Below, piece after piece: positions 44,317 to 55,794 of a stretch of DNA of 64,000 nucleotides. Position 1 is the stretch's first letter, and every line of letters begins with the position of its first letter. The stretch is from contig BSBN01000039.1 of the NCBI GenBank assembly GCA_027924645.1, positions 20,124,001 through 20,188,000 on the forward strand, in the 5' to 3' direction. Origin of the DNA: Cunninghamia lanceolata (lineage: Eukaryota > Streptophyta > Pinopsida > Cupressales > Cupressaceae). The position numbers were made by a program, and so were the translations under genes. A model generated the notes under the pieces. The model made no database searches, was not told the origin of the DNA, and was given only the letters and a program-made list of their open reading frames with translations.

Positions 44317-45741
44317 ATGGCAGCAGTTGCAAGTGAACAGCAACAACTAATTTCTAAAGAATGGACTGTGGAAGTAAAAAATTTTCTGAAGAGCGAGCCA
44401 GGTGCTACAGCTGTTAGAGCGAGTATGCGGGTGCCAAAGGCTCTGATTAATGTCATGCCAGAGCCATACATTCCTCAAATGGTGTCTCTGGGACCATACC
44501 ACCACCGCTCTCTGCAAGAGGAAGCCATGGGGCCGTACCACCAACGCCTCAACCATCTTTCCCAGTTGGATTTTTACAAGCTCCAATCTACAAGAGATGC
44601 AGCGCAGAACAAACCCATCCAAGAATTCTTCACACAAGTAGAAGGGATGATGCCGAAATTTGGGGAGTTCTACGACTGGAAGATCGACGACGAAGAAAAG
44701 TTCGGGTGGATGATGCTGGTGGACGCCTTCTTCCTCTACAAGTTTCTCGAAAATGGGCTCCATGTTCTTAAACGGGAGGCAAGTCTAAGACACAGTAGGT
44801 ACGGTGAAATTCTTACGCCTACACTCTCAAGTACAAAATGTGATATTGTGAAGCTGGAAAATCAGATCCCTCTTTTCCTTCTCACAGAAATAGACAAGGA
44901 GACACTTAAAGTTTGTCTTGACTCTCATATTCCTCATCTCTCTTGCTTTCAAGAATCTCATCATTTGGATATTGAATACGAAGGAGAACATCATCTACTA
45001 GGTTGTGTGCACAAATATGTGTCCTCTTTATTGCAGATTGATAACCCAGATGAAGATAAACGCAGGAATCCCACCTGCTGTGAGAACTTCATGACAGCTA
45101 TTGACGACATGGTTGCGGCCGTCTTTGCTCTCTGCTTTCCTCACCCAGCCAGACAAGGCCGTGACGATTTCCTGGAGAGATACAACGCAAAAGAGTTAGT
45201 CAAGGCTGGAATTAAGTTCAAATCTGGATCGGATAATATCAGATTTGACAAGAATTCAGACACTCTTTTTATTCCCAAGATTGTAATATCAGACACCTAC
45301 ACAGAAGTAATGATGAGGAATTTGCTTGCGCTGGAGTTCAACGACGCCACTCGGCCCAAACATGTGACACAGTACGTGGAACTCATGGACTGCCTGATCG
45401 ACACACCAGAAGACGTTACCCTGCTGAGAAAATGCCACGTAATTGACCGCCACAGCATGATGATAACGGATGAGTACGTAGCCAAGATGTGGGACGGCAT
45501 GGCCAAGCCTCTGTTTTTTTCAGGATTTCTGGAGCATGCGCAAGGCGTGAAAGCTGGAATCACAGAAACCCTAATCAAGAATTATTACAAAAGCAAGATA
45601 AGAAATTGGTGGGCCGAGTTCCATGGGGAGCATCTCTCAAGACCGTGGAAGGCACTGGCGTTGTTGACTGCAATTCTTGTTGTTGGCCTCACCGCAATAC
45701 AGACCTACTGTTCTCTTACCGATTGCCAAAAGAAATCCTAG
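44317..45741 (+). CDS. DUF247 (UPF0481) protein, copy 3, intact
   Basis: Single-exon gene of 474 residues starting MAAVASEQQQLISKEW; the ATG context matches copies 2 and 4. It has all the family blocks: VPKALINVMPEPYIPQMVSL, GPYHHRSLQEEA, CDIVKLENQIPLFLL, HLLGCVHKYVSSLLQI, QYVELMDCLIDTPEDVTLL, and a C-terminal membrane helix (LALLTAILVVGLTAIQTYC). It is the closest relative of copy 4; both share ITETLIKNYYKSKIRNWW and 3' flank sequence (GTAATATGGGATACCAATGG). Predicted membrane-anchored protein of unknown biochemical role. Confidence 0.93.
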   Translation: MAAVASEQQQLISKEWTVEVKNFLKSEPGATAVRASMRVPKALINVMPEPYIPQMVSLGPYHHRSLQEEAMGPYHQRLNHLSQLDFYKLQSTRDAAQNKPIQEFFTQVEGMMPKFGEFYDWKIDDEEKFGWMMLVDAFFLYKFLENGLHVLKREASLRHSRYGEILTPTLSSTKCDIVKLENQIPLFLLTEIDKETLKVCLDSHIPHLSCFQESHHLDIEYEGEHHLLGCVHKYVSSLLQIDNPDEDKRRNPTCCENFMTAIDDMVAAVFALCFPHPARQGRDDFLERYNAKELVKAGIKFKSGSDNIRFDKNSDTLFIPKIVISDTYTEVMMRNLLALEFNDATRPKHVTQYVELMDCLIDTPEDVTLLRKCHVIDRHSMMITDEYVAKMWDGMAKPLFFSGFLEHAQGVKAGITETLIKNYYKSKIRNWWAEFHGEHLSRPWKALALLTAILVVGLTAIQTYCSLTDCQKKS

Positions 45742-47462
45742 GGATGAACCAAAAGTAATATGGGATACCAATGGGCTCAAGTACGCCTTAGAATAGATTT
45801 TGGTATAATTGGCGAACATAAACTGTTGGTGTGTTGTGATTGATGTTTCAGCTATCTATTTATAAATAGGGTGTGGGTATTTATATAAAGAGTCACTACT
45901 CGACTACAATGTATTATCAGCAAAGTATGTAATTTGTTGTGAAATATGCGTATTGAAATTATGTTTGATGGCTATAAATTTTTTAAAAATAAATTAAAAA
46001 TTAATTAGATTTTTATAGCATTAAAGGGGATTATAAGGGTCCCCATCCTTACAAAAAGCCAAAAGGTAAAAGGAGAATAGATTTCAAGCAAGGAATTGAG
46101 ACAAATAAATCAAAAAATGAAACAAATAGCAACACAACAATAGTATCCAAGAACAAGAATAGAACACCAAAACACAACAACAAGCACCAACTAGGTCTGA
46201 GGAGAATGGCCCAAACCCCAAAGGCTAGACACAACATCCCTCTCTTCAGAAATAAGGCTCAACTTCACAAATAGAGAACGAGAGTCAACACTAAATTCCT
46301 CAATAGTACTCTTACCTTTTTTTGTAAGCTTGAGGCTAGAAGTGGCATATTTCGGACTCTCCTTGCTCAATTTGATCATACTGCAAACAATGTCTTCCAT
46401 TTTACTATACTTCCTTTTCAAATCGAGTAGGCCCTCTTGTAGAACAACAATCCTCTTTTCATTGATGTATCATATCTTGTAGGGGTTGCCATATTTTCTC
46501 TTAGCACTCGCTTCCACCTTATTCTTGTCTTCTTGAGGGTTAGAGTCAAGGATGTTCTTAGAAGCAAAAGTTGCAATTCAGAATTTTCACCATTACTTTT
46601 GAAAAGGAAAAAATTATTGTTGTCTTTTACACATTAATAGATTTATTAATATTCTATATCATAAACATATTTTTAAGTATGTAATTGATGTTTTACATGA
46701 CATAAATAAAATTTTTTAATTCACATGTTTATTGTATTCATTACTTATAACATGTGTAGTTGTAATGGTGAAAATATTGCATAACCATACTCTTTTTTCT
46801 TATGTTTTCATCCCAATTTATTTAGAGTGTTTTTTAATCTAATAGCAAGTCTACAATTGGCATATTCTTGCATAAATTTAGCTCACTACATTATCCTATC
46901 ATGTTCACATCATCATTTTGTAATGCCCACCCATGTGCACACACACAAATGGGCATACACATAGTGCAATAATTTTTTTGATAACAACACTATAATACTA
47001 CTTGGTTACTTTAATCTCAATAAAGTATAAGCACACATGACATCATTGCACATGCAATAGAATGAAAGAACATCGCTCAAAATAAAGAGGAATGACAACA
47101 TAAGTAGATGTGATGGGTCTCTAGTTACAACACCCTAGAAAGGTAGAGGAAATCTAACAAGGTGTCAACGTCATTGTGCATGGCACCGCAAGGGGAAAAA
47201 AATCTCACATGCATTTTTTTCCTTTTGGCTTCCTAAGTGAAAGTGGTAGCCATATGTCACCTTAGAGTGACTTGTATAAATAAATTCTAACTGTCAATAA
47301 TTAAACCCAAATTTAATAAATAAATTAAGTCAAACATCAACATTATTTTAATTGTCTCTTCAACTCATTTTGCTATTAAATTTAAATGACATATAATATA
47401 AATCCACCATGTTAAAATTGAAAAATAATTAAAATAAATTTATGCAATGAACATCTACGAAA
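45742..47462. other. Intergenic, one unrecognised minus-strand frame
   Basis: The 3' flank of copy 3 extends to about 45830. A minus-strand frame at 46421-46191 (MKRKYSKMEDIVCSMIKLSK) is not recognised; with the following hydrophobic sequence to 46049 it may be the tail of a decayed retroelement. The rest is AT-rich with no gene. Confidence 0.4.
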
Positions 47463-47640
47463 CATGAAAGGTGGAATAAGGAAAACATTGATCAAGAATA
47501 ATTACAAGAGAAATATAAGAAGTTGATGGGATGAACATCTCTCAAGACTAGGGGAGAGGAACCAGTAGTTGAATGGGGTCCAATTATTGTTATAATACTT
47601 GTGGTTATAGGATTTAGTCTTACAATATATTTATACTAGA
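47463..47640 (+). pseudogene. DUF247 C-terminal remnant A
   Basis: Decayed copy of the DUF247 3' end: GGAATAAGGAAAACATTGAT, AATTACAAGAG and GAACATCTCTCAAGACTAGG match the LIKNYYKSKIR and EHLSRPW coding region, with stops and indels. It shows at least one further copy once existed between copies 3 and 4. Confidence 0.65.
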
Positions 47641-48358
47641 GATATTGTCAATGATTATTCCACATGTAAATCAAAAAATGACCAAATGTTGAACATAAGT
47701 ACTTATAATTGAATGAAATGTGTAAAAAGCAACAAATAATGTGATGCCAACAAAACATGACTTAATGCACAACTATGGGTCTACCCTTTTTAGGGGGTTA
47801 TTTTTGGACACCTCACAAAAAGAATGCTAATGTGGCATCATATTTCATGATGTGGCCCTGAAACCTTAGTTATAAGCAGAGGCCTTGCCAAGTAAGTTGC
47901 TATAAAAATTTTGGAATAGTTTGAAATTGCCATGTATAATTTTGAGAGGCATTATGGATTGCAATTCTTTTTGTTAGCCTCCTCACAATAGAGACTCACT
48001 CTTCTCTACTTTCATATAAACAATAGGCATGTTGTCATGGTTGTGTTAAAGGCGATGTCAAGATTCAAACATAGCAACCTCCCAATTGGTTAAGCTTTTC
48101 TCTTTATTATTCGAATAATGAAACATGTCTAATGGTTATGTGATGGCTCAATTATTTGTATAATGTTAGAATAAAATCTTCCCCTAGATGCAGCTTATTA
48201 TATTTCCTTTTCCAATCCCAAGATATTGCAATATGGTTAGCGTGGCCTTTTAAAAGAATGTCAATAATGATAAGTTGAACCATAAGAAAATTCCCATATG
48301 CATTGCCTTGTCGTACAATGTCTTATCCACATCTTTCATCTGCCTTCACATGCCCACT
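47641..48358. other. Intergenic, no gene seen
   Basis: AT-rich, nothing recognisable. Confidence 0.5.
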
Positions 48359-48695
48359 TTATAGGTTTGTCGTTATACAAAAACTTGCAAGTGTTAGTGA
48401 ACTTTCGAAACCCGCACCTTCACCTAGACCCAAAGTGGTAGTTAGTCCACGAGATCAATTCTCGAGGTGTGGCAGTTAGTCCAACACCCCCCTCGGACGC
48501 ATCTCGGGAGAATTGAATTTGGGTTCTGATACCATTTATAGGTTTGCCATTATACCAAAACCTACAAGTGTTAGTGAACTTTCCAAACCTGCACCTTCAC
48601 CTAGACCTAGACCTAGACCTAGAGTGACAATTAATCCACGAGATCAATTCCCTAGATATGGCGGTTTGTCCAACACACTTCTCCACAAGTTTAGA
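48359..48695. repeat. Two tandem copies of an about 177-bp sequence with a PBS-like string
   Basis: TATAGGTTTG-C-TTATA-CAAAAC and CCACGAGATCAATTC return at about 48361 and 48538. The first copy ends in GGGTTCTGATACCA, like a primer-binding site on the minus strand, so this may be a retroelement end duplicated in tandem. CTAGAC hexamers are expanded in the second copy (48600-48622). Confidence 0.55.
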
Positions 48696-48817
48696 GTAGC
48701 TATTACATTCAACCAACACCACCTACTTATCTTCTTTCCTCTAAAAAGTTGAAGCTCTACCATAGCAAATGGCTAGAGTAAAGCTATTACCGCTGGGCGA
48801 GGCTTGTCTCACACACT

Positions 48818-49028
48818 ATTCCAATGTGGCTCATGGGTCCCATTTTCATCATCCATCTCTTGTCCTATTTTCTGCTCCTCTTAACTCTCCGCAGTCACAG
48901 TCACTATAACAACAGTGTCACACTCATTCTTTTTTTAAAGAGAAAGATGCAGAGCACCTATACCATATATTAATAACCAAAGAATTTACAAAAATTACAT
49001 CGAAGGGGCCCCAATCAGCCAAGTAGGG
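48818..49028 (+). repeat. Left copy of a 211-bp direct repeat flanking the LTR nest
   Basis: Begins ATTCCAATGTGGCTCATGG and ends CAGCCAAGTAGGG directly at an LTR start. Nearly identical to 54136-54346. Confidence 0.9.
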
Positions 49029-50505
49029 TGTTAAGGATTAAGATTGTCTAGAAAATTGTAGAATGATTCTAGAGCCTTCCACAACTAGAACATTCCTGGA
49101 GCTGTTCTAGAAAAGAATATTGTAAGATATGTTCTAGAAAAGAACATTCTAGGTTTAAGAGTTTTCTAGAAAGCTGGAAGCTTCCAGGCTTCAAATGTTC
49201 TATAACTATATATATGTGATTGGAGAGAGTTGTTGATGATACAGCCTTTGAATGGTTGCTGGATATAGCATCCAGATAGCTGTTAGATATAGCATCTGGA
49301 TTGCTGCTAGATACATGGCATTTGGATGTAATGCAAGTTAGATGAATATATATTTCTGAGTTATTCAACTCTGTTTTGCCCTGTTTGCCCTATGTTCATT
49401 ACTATTGTTATGGTTATTTTGGTGTTTTTGGGCCTGTTCTATCATGGTATCAGAGCCAAGTTACAGGTTTGAATCCCCTTGGGTAACGCTGAGAGGATTG
49501 TTGGAAAAAAAAGATTCAGTTAGAGGATCAGCCCAAGTTCAACTAGAGTTTCAACCAAGTTTAGCTAGAATGTTTTCCTGGTTTAGCTAGAATGTTTTCT
49601 AGGTTCAGCTAGAGGACCATCAAGAGGTTCAGCTAGAATGTTTTCCGGTTCAGCTAGAGGTTTAGTTAGAAGTGTATTGCTGGAGTGATTTGTTTGCAGG
49701 GCAGAAATATTGCTGGAGTGATTTGTTTGCAGGACTGAGATATTGTTGGAGTGATTTGTTTGTAGGGCTGATATATTGCTAGAGTGATTTTTGTTTGCAG
49801 GGCTATTGCTAGAAATGCAAGTTGGAACAAGCTAGAGGTATTGTTGGTAGTGATGATGAAGACGGTGACTTTTCAGCTAGACAAAAGATAATGAGTGTTG
49901 AAGGCTTAAAGTTTCAATCTCATATGAGCAAGCTAGAGGAAAGAAAGAATGGGAGCAAGCCATGAAAGAGGATTATGATCGAAGAATGCTTGGTATGCTA
50001 GAGGTGAACATTAAGGGGGGATAGTAATATAATGTTCCCCTCTCATTTGTATTTTTTCTGTATTATTCTAGCCAATCTTAAGGGGGGATGTTAAGGATTA
50101 AGATTGTCTAGAAAATTGTAGAATGATTCTAGAGCCTTCCACAAGCTAGAACATTCCTGGAGTTGTTCTAAAAAAGAATATTGTAAGATATGTTTTAGAA
50201 AAGAACATTCTAGGTTTAAGAGTTTTCTAGAAAGCTAGAAGCTTCCAGGCTTCAAAGGTTCTATAACTATATATATGTGATTGGAGAGAGTTGTTGATGA
50301 TACATCCTTTAGATGGTTGCTGGATATAGCATCTGGATAGCTATTAGATACAGCATCTGGATTGCTGCTAGATACATGGCATTTGGATGTAATGCAAGTT
50401 AGATGAATATATATTTTTGAGTTATTCAACTCTGTTTTGCCCTGTTTGCCCTGTGTTCATTACTGTTGTTATGGTTATTTTGGTGTTTTTGGGCCTGTTC
50501 TATCA
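49029..50505 (+). mobile_element. Small non-coding LTR retroelement, complete (TRIM-like)
   Basis: LTRs of 416 bp (49029-49444) and 417 bp (50089-50505) enclose 644 bp. A primer-binding site (TGGTATCAGAGCC, 49445) and a polypurine tract (AAGGGGGGA, before 50089) are in place, but there is no coding frame. Inside are short tandem motifs: TTCAGCTAGAGG-type (49500-49670) and about four copies of GGAGTGATTTGTTTGCAGGG (49680-49800). It must use enzymes from another element. LTRs are longer than in classical TRIMs, so it could also be called a small LARD. Confidence 0.85.
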
Positions 50506-51500
50506 TGAAAGAACAGGCCCAATAAACACCAAAAGACAGGGCAAAACATAACAACAATAAACATAAAAGAGGCAGGGCAAAACATAGTTGAATAACTCAG
50601 AAATATATATTCATCTAACTTGCATTACATCCAAATGCCATGTATCTAGCAGCAATCCAGATGCTGTATCTAACAGCTATCTGGATGCTATATCCAGCAA
50701 CCATCCAAAGGTTGTATCATCAACAACTCTCTCTAATCACATATATATAGTTATAGAACATTTGAAGCCTGGAAGCTTCTAGCTTTCTAGAAAACTCTTA
50801 AATCTGGAATGTTCTTTTCTAGAACATATCTTACAATATTCTTTTCTAGAACAACTCCAGGAATGTTCTAGTTGTGGAAGGCTCTAGAATCATTCTACAA
50901 TTTTCTAGACAATCTTAATCCTTAACATCCCCCCTTAAGATTGGCTAGAATAATACAGAAAAAATACAAATGAGAGGGGAACATTATATTACTATCCCCC
51001 CTTAATGTTCACCTCTAGCATACCAAGCATTCTTCGATCATAATCCTCTTTTATGGCTTGCTCCCATTCTTTCTTTCCTCTAGCTTGCTCATATGAGATT
51101 GAAACTTTAAGCCTTCAACACTCATTATCTTTTGTCTAGCTGAAAAGTCACCGTCTTCATCATCACTACCAACAATACCTCTAGCTTGTTCCAACTTGCA
51201 TTTCCAGCAATAGCCCTGCAAACAAAAATCACTCTAGCAATATATCAGCCCTGCAAACAAATCACTCTAGAAATATCTCAGCCCTACAAACAAATCACTC
51301 CAACAATATCTCTGCCTTGCAAACAAATCACTTCAGTAATACACTTCTAACTATACCTCTAGTGGAACCAGAAAACGTTCTAGCTGAACCTGGTTGAAAC
51401 TCTAGCTAAACTTGGGCTGATCCTTTAATTGAATCTTTTTTTTCTAATAATCCCCTCAGTGTTACCCAAAGGGATTCGAACCCATAACCCGACAAATTAT
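50506..51500 (-). mobile_element. Inverted partial copy of the TRIM-like element
   Basis: An LTR in minus orientation (50506-50927, 422 bp) directly abuts the 3' LTR of the previous copy, followed by the reversed internal region (polypurine tract, then tandem motifs) to about 51500, where it stops just before its primer-binding site. Confidence 0.8.
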
Positions 51501-52888
51501 ATTCATCTCTCATTTGTATTTTTTCTATATTATTCTAGCCAATCTAAGGGGAGATGTTAAGGATTAAGATTGTCTAGAAAATTGTAGAATGATTCTAGAG
51601 CCTTCCACAACTAGAACATTCCTGGAGCTGTTCTAGAAAAGAATATTGTAAGATATGTTCTAGAAAAGAACATTCTAGGTTTAAGAGTTTTCTATAAAGT
51701 TAGAAGCTTCCAGGCTTCAAAGGTTCTGTAACTATATATATGTGATTATAGAGAGCTGTTGTATACAGCCTTTGGATGGTTGTTGGATATAGCATCTGGA
51801 TAGCTGTTAGATACAGCATCTGGATTGGTACTAGACATAGCATTTTGGATGTGATGTGATGAATGTTAGATGAATATAATTTGCTAGGTTATTCAATTAT
51901 GTTTTGCCTTGCCTCTTTTCTATTTGTTGTTGTTACGTTTTGCCCTGTCTTTTGGTGTTTATTGGGCCTGTTCTTTCATGGTATCAGAGCCAAGTTACAA
52001 GCTTGAATCCCCTTGGGTAACGCTGAGGGGGTTGTTGGCAGAAAAAAAGATTTAGCTAGAATTTCAACCAGGTTTAGCTAGAGATCCAGCCATGTTCAGC
52101 TAGAGGTTTAGTTGGAATGTTTTCCAGGTTCAGCTAGAGGTTTAGCTAGATTCAGCTAGAGGTTCAGCAAGAAATATTGCTGGAATGACTTGTTTGCAGG
52201 GCAGATGTGTTGCTAGAGTGATTTGTTTGCAGGGCATATATATTGCTGGAATGATTTGTTTACATGGCTGGTATATTGCTAGAGTGACTTTTGTTCACAT
52301 GGCTGTTATATTGCTAAAAATGTAAGTTGGAACAAGCTAGAGGTATTATTGGTTGTGATAACGAAGATGACTTTTCAGCTAGACAAAAGCTAAGGAGTGT
52401 TGAAGAAATATATAGGCAAGGCTTAAAGATTCAAGGAAAGAATGCTAGAGCTCTCATGGCCAAAGTATTATCCAATCTCATATGAGCAAGCTAGAGGGAA
52501 GAAAGAATGGGAGCAAGCCATGAAAGAGGATTATGATCAAAGAATGCTTGGTATGCTAGAGGTGAACATTAAGGGGGGATAGTAATATAATGTTCCCCTC
52601 TCATTTGTATTTTTTCTGTATTATTCTAGCCAATCTTAAGGGGGGATGTTAAGGATTAAGATTGTCTAGAAAATTGTAGAATGATTCTAGAGCCTTCCAC
52701 AACTAGAACATTCCTGGAGCTGTTCTAGAAAAGAATATTGTAAGATATGTTCTAGAAAAGAACATTCCAGGTTTAAGAGTTTTCTAGAAAGTTAGAAGCT
52801 TCCAGGCTTCAAAGGTTCTATAACTATATATATGTGATTGGAGAGAGTTGTTGAATACAGAACCTCTGGATGGCTGTTGGATACAACA
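51501..52888 (+). mobile_element. TRIM-like element, plus orientation, with truncated 3' LTR
   Basis: Begins with the tail of an internal region (51507-51554), then an LTR (51555-51978, 424 bp), primer-binding site (51979), internal region, polypurine tract and a 3' LTR from 52647 that is cut at 52888, after about 240 bp. Confidence 0.8.
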
Positions 52889-53402
52889 TGTTAAGGATTA
52901 AGATTGTCTAAAAAATTGTAGAATGATTCTAGAGCCTTCCATAAGCTAGAACATTCTTGGAGTTCTAAAAAAGAATATTGTAAGATATGTTCTAGAAAAT
53001 AACATTCCAGGTTTAAGAGTTTTCTAGAAAGTTAGAAGCTTCCAAACTTCAAAGGTTCTATAACTATATATATGTGATTGGAGAGAGTTGTTGAATAGAG
53101 AGCCTCTAGATGGCTGTTGGATACAGCATTCAGGTTGCTATTAGATATAGCATCTGGATGCTGTATCCAACAGCCATCTAGAGGCTCTCTATTCAACAAC
53201 TCTCTCCAATCACATATATATAGTTATAGAACCTTTGAAGTCTGGAAGCTTTTACCTTTCTAGAAAACTCTTAAACCTGGAATGTTATTTTCTAGAACAT
53301 ATCTTACAATATTCTTTTCTAGAACAGCTCCAGGAATGTTCTAGCTTGTGGAAGGCTCTAGAATCATTCTACAATTTTCTAGACAATCTTAATCCTTATC
53401 AT
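52889..53402. repeat. LTR-derived palindrome of about 514 bp
   Basis: A partial plus LTR (52889 to about 53129) faces a partial minus LTR (about 53158-53402) with a 28-bp spacer. The innermost 45 bp of each arm (GAGTTGTTGAATAGAGAGCC side) are perfectly complementary, and both arms share the variant GAAAATAACATTCC, so one arm was copied from the other. Confidence 0.85.
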
Positions 53403-54134
53403 CCCCCCTTAAGATTGGCTAGAATAATACAGAAAAAATACAAATGAGAGGGGAACATTATATTACTGTCCCCCCTTAATGTTCACCTCTAGCATGCCAA
53501 GCATTCTTCGATCATAATCCTCTTTCATAGCTTGCTCCCATTCTTTCTTTCTTCTAGCTTGCTCATAGGAGATTGAAACTTTAAGCCTTCAACACTCATT
53601 ATCTTTTGTCTAGCTGAAAAGTCACCGTCTTCATCATCACTACCAACAATACCTCTAGCTTGTTCCAACTTGCATTTCCAGCAATAGCCCTGCAAACAAA
53701 AATCACTCTAGCAATATATCAGCCCTGCAAACAAATCACTCCAACAATATCTCAGCCCTGCAAACAAATCACTCAAGCAATATTTCTGCCCTGCAAACAA
53801 ATCACTCCAGCAATACACTTCTAACTGAACCTCTAGTTGAACCGGAAAACATTCTAACTGAACCTCTTGATGGTCCTCTAGCTGAACCTGGAAAACATTC
53901 TAGCTAAACTGGGAAAACATTCTAGCTGACCTGGTTGAAACTCTAGCTGAACTTGGGTTGATCCTCTAACTGAATCTTTTTTTTTCCAACAATCCCCTCA
54001 GCATTACCCAAGGGGATTCGAACCTGTAACTTGGCTCTGATACCATGATAGAACAGGCCCAATAAACACCAAAAGATAGTGCAAAACATAACAGCAACAA
54101 ATAGATAAGAGGCAGGGCAAAACATAGTTGAATA
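53403..54134 (-). mobile_element. TRIM-like element in minus orientation, 5' LTR truncated
   Basis: Complete reversed internal region (polypurine tract side at 53403, primer-binding site at 54033-54045), then only 89 bp of LTR (54046-54134) before the right copy of the 211-bp direct repeat. Confidence 0.8.
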
Positions 54135-54135
54135 T

Positions 54136-54346
54136 TCCAATGTGGCTCATGGGTCCCATTTTCATCGTCCATCTCTTGTCCTGTTTTCCGCTCCTCTTAA
54201 CTCTCCGCAGTCACAGTCACTATAACAATAGTGTCACACTTATTCTTTTTTTAAAGAGAAAGATGCAGAGCACCTATACCATATATTAATAACCAAAGAA
54301 TTTACAAAAATTACATCGAAGGGGCCCCAATCAGCCAAGTAGGGCA
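54136..54346 (+). repeat. Right copy of the 211-bp direct repeat
   Basis: Same sequence and orientation as 48818-49028 with a few substitutions. It continues into GGTCACCATG, which would be the original right flank of the nest. Confidence 0.9.
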
Positions 54347-55114
54347 CAATGGTCACCATGAAAACATACAGACAAAAGTTTCAATGAATAATCAAAACAA
54401 AAAATAGAAAATGAGAGAGGCCAACAGTAAGTAGCAAAACACCACAGAGGGTACATCCAAAAATCCACACCACCATGAGACACGCTCAATCAGGGACTTG
54501 GGAATCTATGAAGTCATCAACGGGAGGAGGTAAAGGTGTAGGAGGAACTGGCATGTTGGCTTTCGCGGATCAAGGAGCAGCATCTAATGCATGCATTCAC
54601 AGGAAGTGAATGGCATTAAACATCTCCTTTATGTGAACGTCAAATCCTAGGGGCAATTGTAATTTACGCATTTCCAGCACCGAGTTTAGTGCATTCCCAC
54701 ACCCAAATCGAAGCCCCTTTTAAAGAGTATTGAACACACACACACCATGGTAGGAGACTTCTGAACGAGTTCAATGGAAAATAAGACACCCAAGGTAGCC
54801 TCACTTTCATGCATATCATAATTCTCCATCACTAGCCTTAGTTTTTGCACATTGGCTAGGTAGTGGTGAATGTAAGAGAAGACCAGTGTCTCAATGAATT
54901 CTGCATCCTATACCAGATCCATCATTTTGGAGAGAAAGATGGAGGTGAGCTTAGAATACAAAGGCACACATAACAATTCCTATAACAAACCATCACCAAC
55001 CACACAACAGATAGCAAATTCAACCAGAACACAATCAAAATAAAAAACCTTCTGTAATTTTATGGAGTTGTAGGCCCTCAACTCCTTGGGTTCCCACTTT
55101 TGGGGCTAGATGAG
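54347..55114. other. Unassigned sequence, possibly decayed retroelement on the minus strand
   Basis: The minus strand has short protein-like stretches (YIHHYLANVQKLRLVMENYD, near 54880-54820) with stops between them. No family is recognised. Confidence 0.35.
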
Positions 55115-55119
55115 AATAT

Positions 55120-55495
55120 TGTTGAAATGAAATAACAGCAGAAAAATGAAAGAGAAAATTGCAGTGAATAAAATAAATAAACAATCACACACAAAAAGAG
55201 AACACAGAGAAGTTTTACAGTGGTTCATCTTTTCAGGCTACATCCACAAATAAGCAGAGGATTTCTCTTTTCTATTAAATCCAGAATGCAACATTGCTTC
55301 AACATCATAGCTATATATATACACCTACATCAATTACACTCCACTCCCTTAATATCTAATAATAGCCAACATGCAACATGCACACCACCAGATGCAACAA
55401 CGAGAATCTGCCTCAAAAGGAAAGTAACCGCAAAGTTGGTAGAGTAACCGAAGAGTAGAAGAGTGGCTATAATAGTTGGGCTTCACCACCCAACA
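55120..55495 (-). repeat. 3' LTR of the gene-carrying retroelement
   Basis: 376 bp, TG...CA ends, closely similar to 57868-58243. Confidence 0.95.
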
Positions 55496-55794
55496 ATCTC
55501 CCACTTGACGTCCAACCAATGTTGCCAAGAGATCCCCTACATTTCCACAACGAAGATTTTAGCTTCACCAGATTCTGTTCAAGAAAGCTCTAGATGAATC
55601 TCCTCCAAAGCACGTTAGTTTTAATAACCTCCATGGATTTTCAAATCCAATCAAATCCGTCCATCTGATTTAAGATCTCCATCAAAATTCTCTAAATTTT
55701 ATTTTTGCAAATCATCTAGCGGAAACATATCTTCCAGATTATACTCTTTGACAACCTTGATTACAATGTTTATGGCATCAATCTCCCTCATTGT

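Noticed and set aside
46049..46421. Minus-strand frames as a host gene
   Set aside because: Short, without a recognised domain, and followed by hydrophobic low-complexity sequence typical of decayed element tails.
49069..50782. MNNSEIYIHLTCITSKCHV open frame in several LTR copies
   Set aside because: It spans the LTR promoter and 3' end and recurs only as part of the LTR; no domain is seen.
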